DNA from: Anaerolineales bacterium UBA877
Lineage (GTDB): Bacteria; Chloroflexota; Anaerolineae; Anaerolineales; Villigracilaceae
DNA length: 6,048 bases
Assembly: GCA_002294405.1 (NCBI GenBank)
Contig: DBFP01000027.1
Span: 5,845 to 11,892, forward strand
Direction: 5' to 3'
Part shown: in pieces, positions 6,014 through 6,048 of the stretch
How positions within the stretch are numbered: position 1 is the first letter of the stretch
How the letters are laid out: the number at the start of each line of letters is the position of its first letter
Made by a program: the position numbers and the translations under genes
The notes under the pieces: generated by a model
Told to the model about the DNA's origin: nothing
The model's database searches: none
The model's input: only the letters and a program-made list of their open reading frames with translations

Positions 6014-6048
6014 ATAGGAATTTTGGATTAATACGTTATTCATTCACC

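Noticed and set aside
1..6048. A new defence, mobile or biosynthetic system in the window
   Set aside because: All five genes belong to recognised housekeeping or metabolic families, there are no integrase, transposase, repeat-array or toxin-antitoxin signs, and no unassigned gene remains.

Overview
The window holds five protein-coding genes, all on the minus strand, so the gene order in transcription runs from the right edge to the left: an Mrp/NBP35-type P-loop ATPase, a RicT (PSP1-domain) protein, a PIG-L family deacetylase, an M20 family amidohydrolase, and the first 502 codons of a fused gamma-alpha 2-oxoacid:acceptor oxidoreductase subunit that runs off the left edge. No RNA gene, CRISPR array, insertion sequence or prophage gene was seen. 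Plus-strand reading frames are antisense shadows of these genes.

The organism looks bacterial: RicT is a bacterial family, there is a sigma70-like promoter, and three genes have Shine-Dalgarno sequences. The exact wording of the proteins (gamma-alpha fused OFOR, RicT, PIG-L with HPDDPEFF, Mrp with an N-terminal MIP18-like domain and no CxxC) resembles what I remember from Chloroflexota, Anaerolineae in particular. This is a judgement from family resemblance, not a search. Coding parts have moderate G+C, and the two larger gaps (1509-1795 and 4631-4952) are clearly AT-richer.

Layout: mrp (6005-4953) starts from an AGGTGA ribosome site near the right edge. A 322-base non-coding gap follows, ending in a strong promoter (TTGAAA, 18 bases, TATAAT) placed so that transcription would begin at the ATG of ricT, giving a leaderless message. 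ricT (4630-3728) overlaps the PIG-L gene (3753-3007) by 26 bases, and the M20 gene (2974-1796) follows 32 bases later. These three look like one operon. A 287-base gap with two inverted repeats then precedes the korA-like gene (1508 to beyond 1).

How they fit together: the two hydrolases both cut N-acyl (amide) bonds and are probably co-expressed, suggesting salvage or turnover of N-acylated amino sugars or amino acids; the substrates cannot be read from sequence. The flanking genes share an iron-sulfur theme: Mrp is an Fe-S cluster carrier family, RicT carries conserved cysteines that bind clusters in the Bacillus Ric complex, and OFOR enzymes are ferredoxin-linked. This is mostly ordinary housekeeping and central-metabolism DNA; I do not see a new multi-gene system. 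The most notable points are the leaderless ricT promoter, the Mrp protein lacking its C-terminal CxxC, and the homopolymer-bearing ricT/PIG-L overlap.
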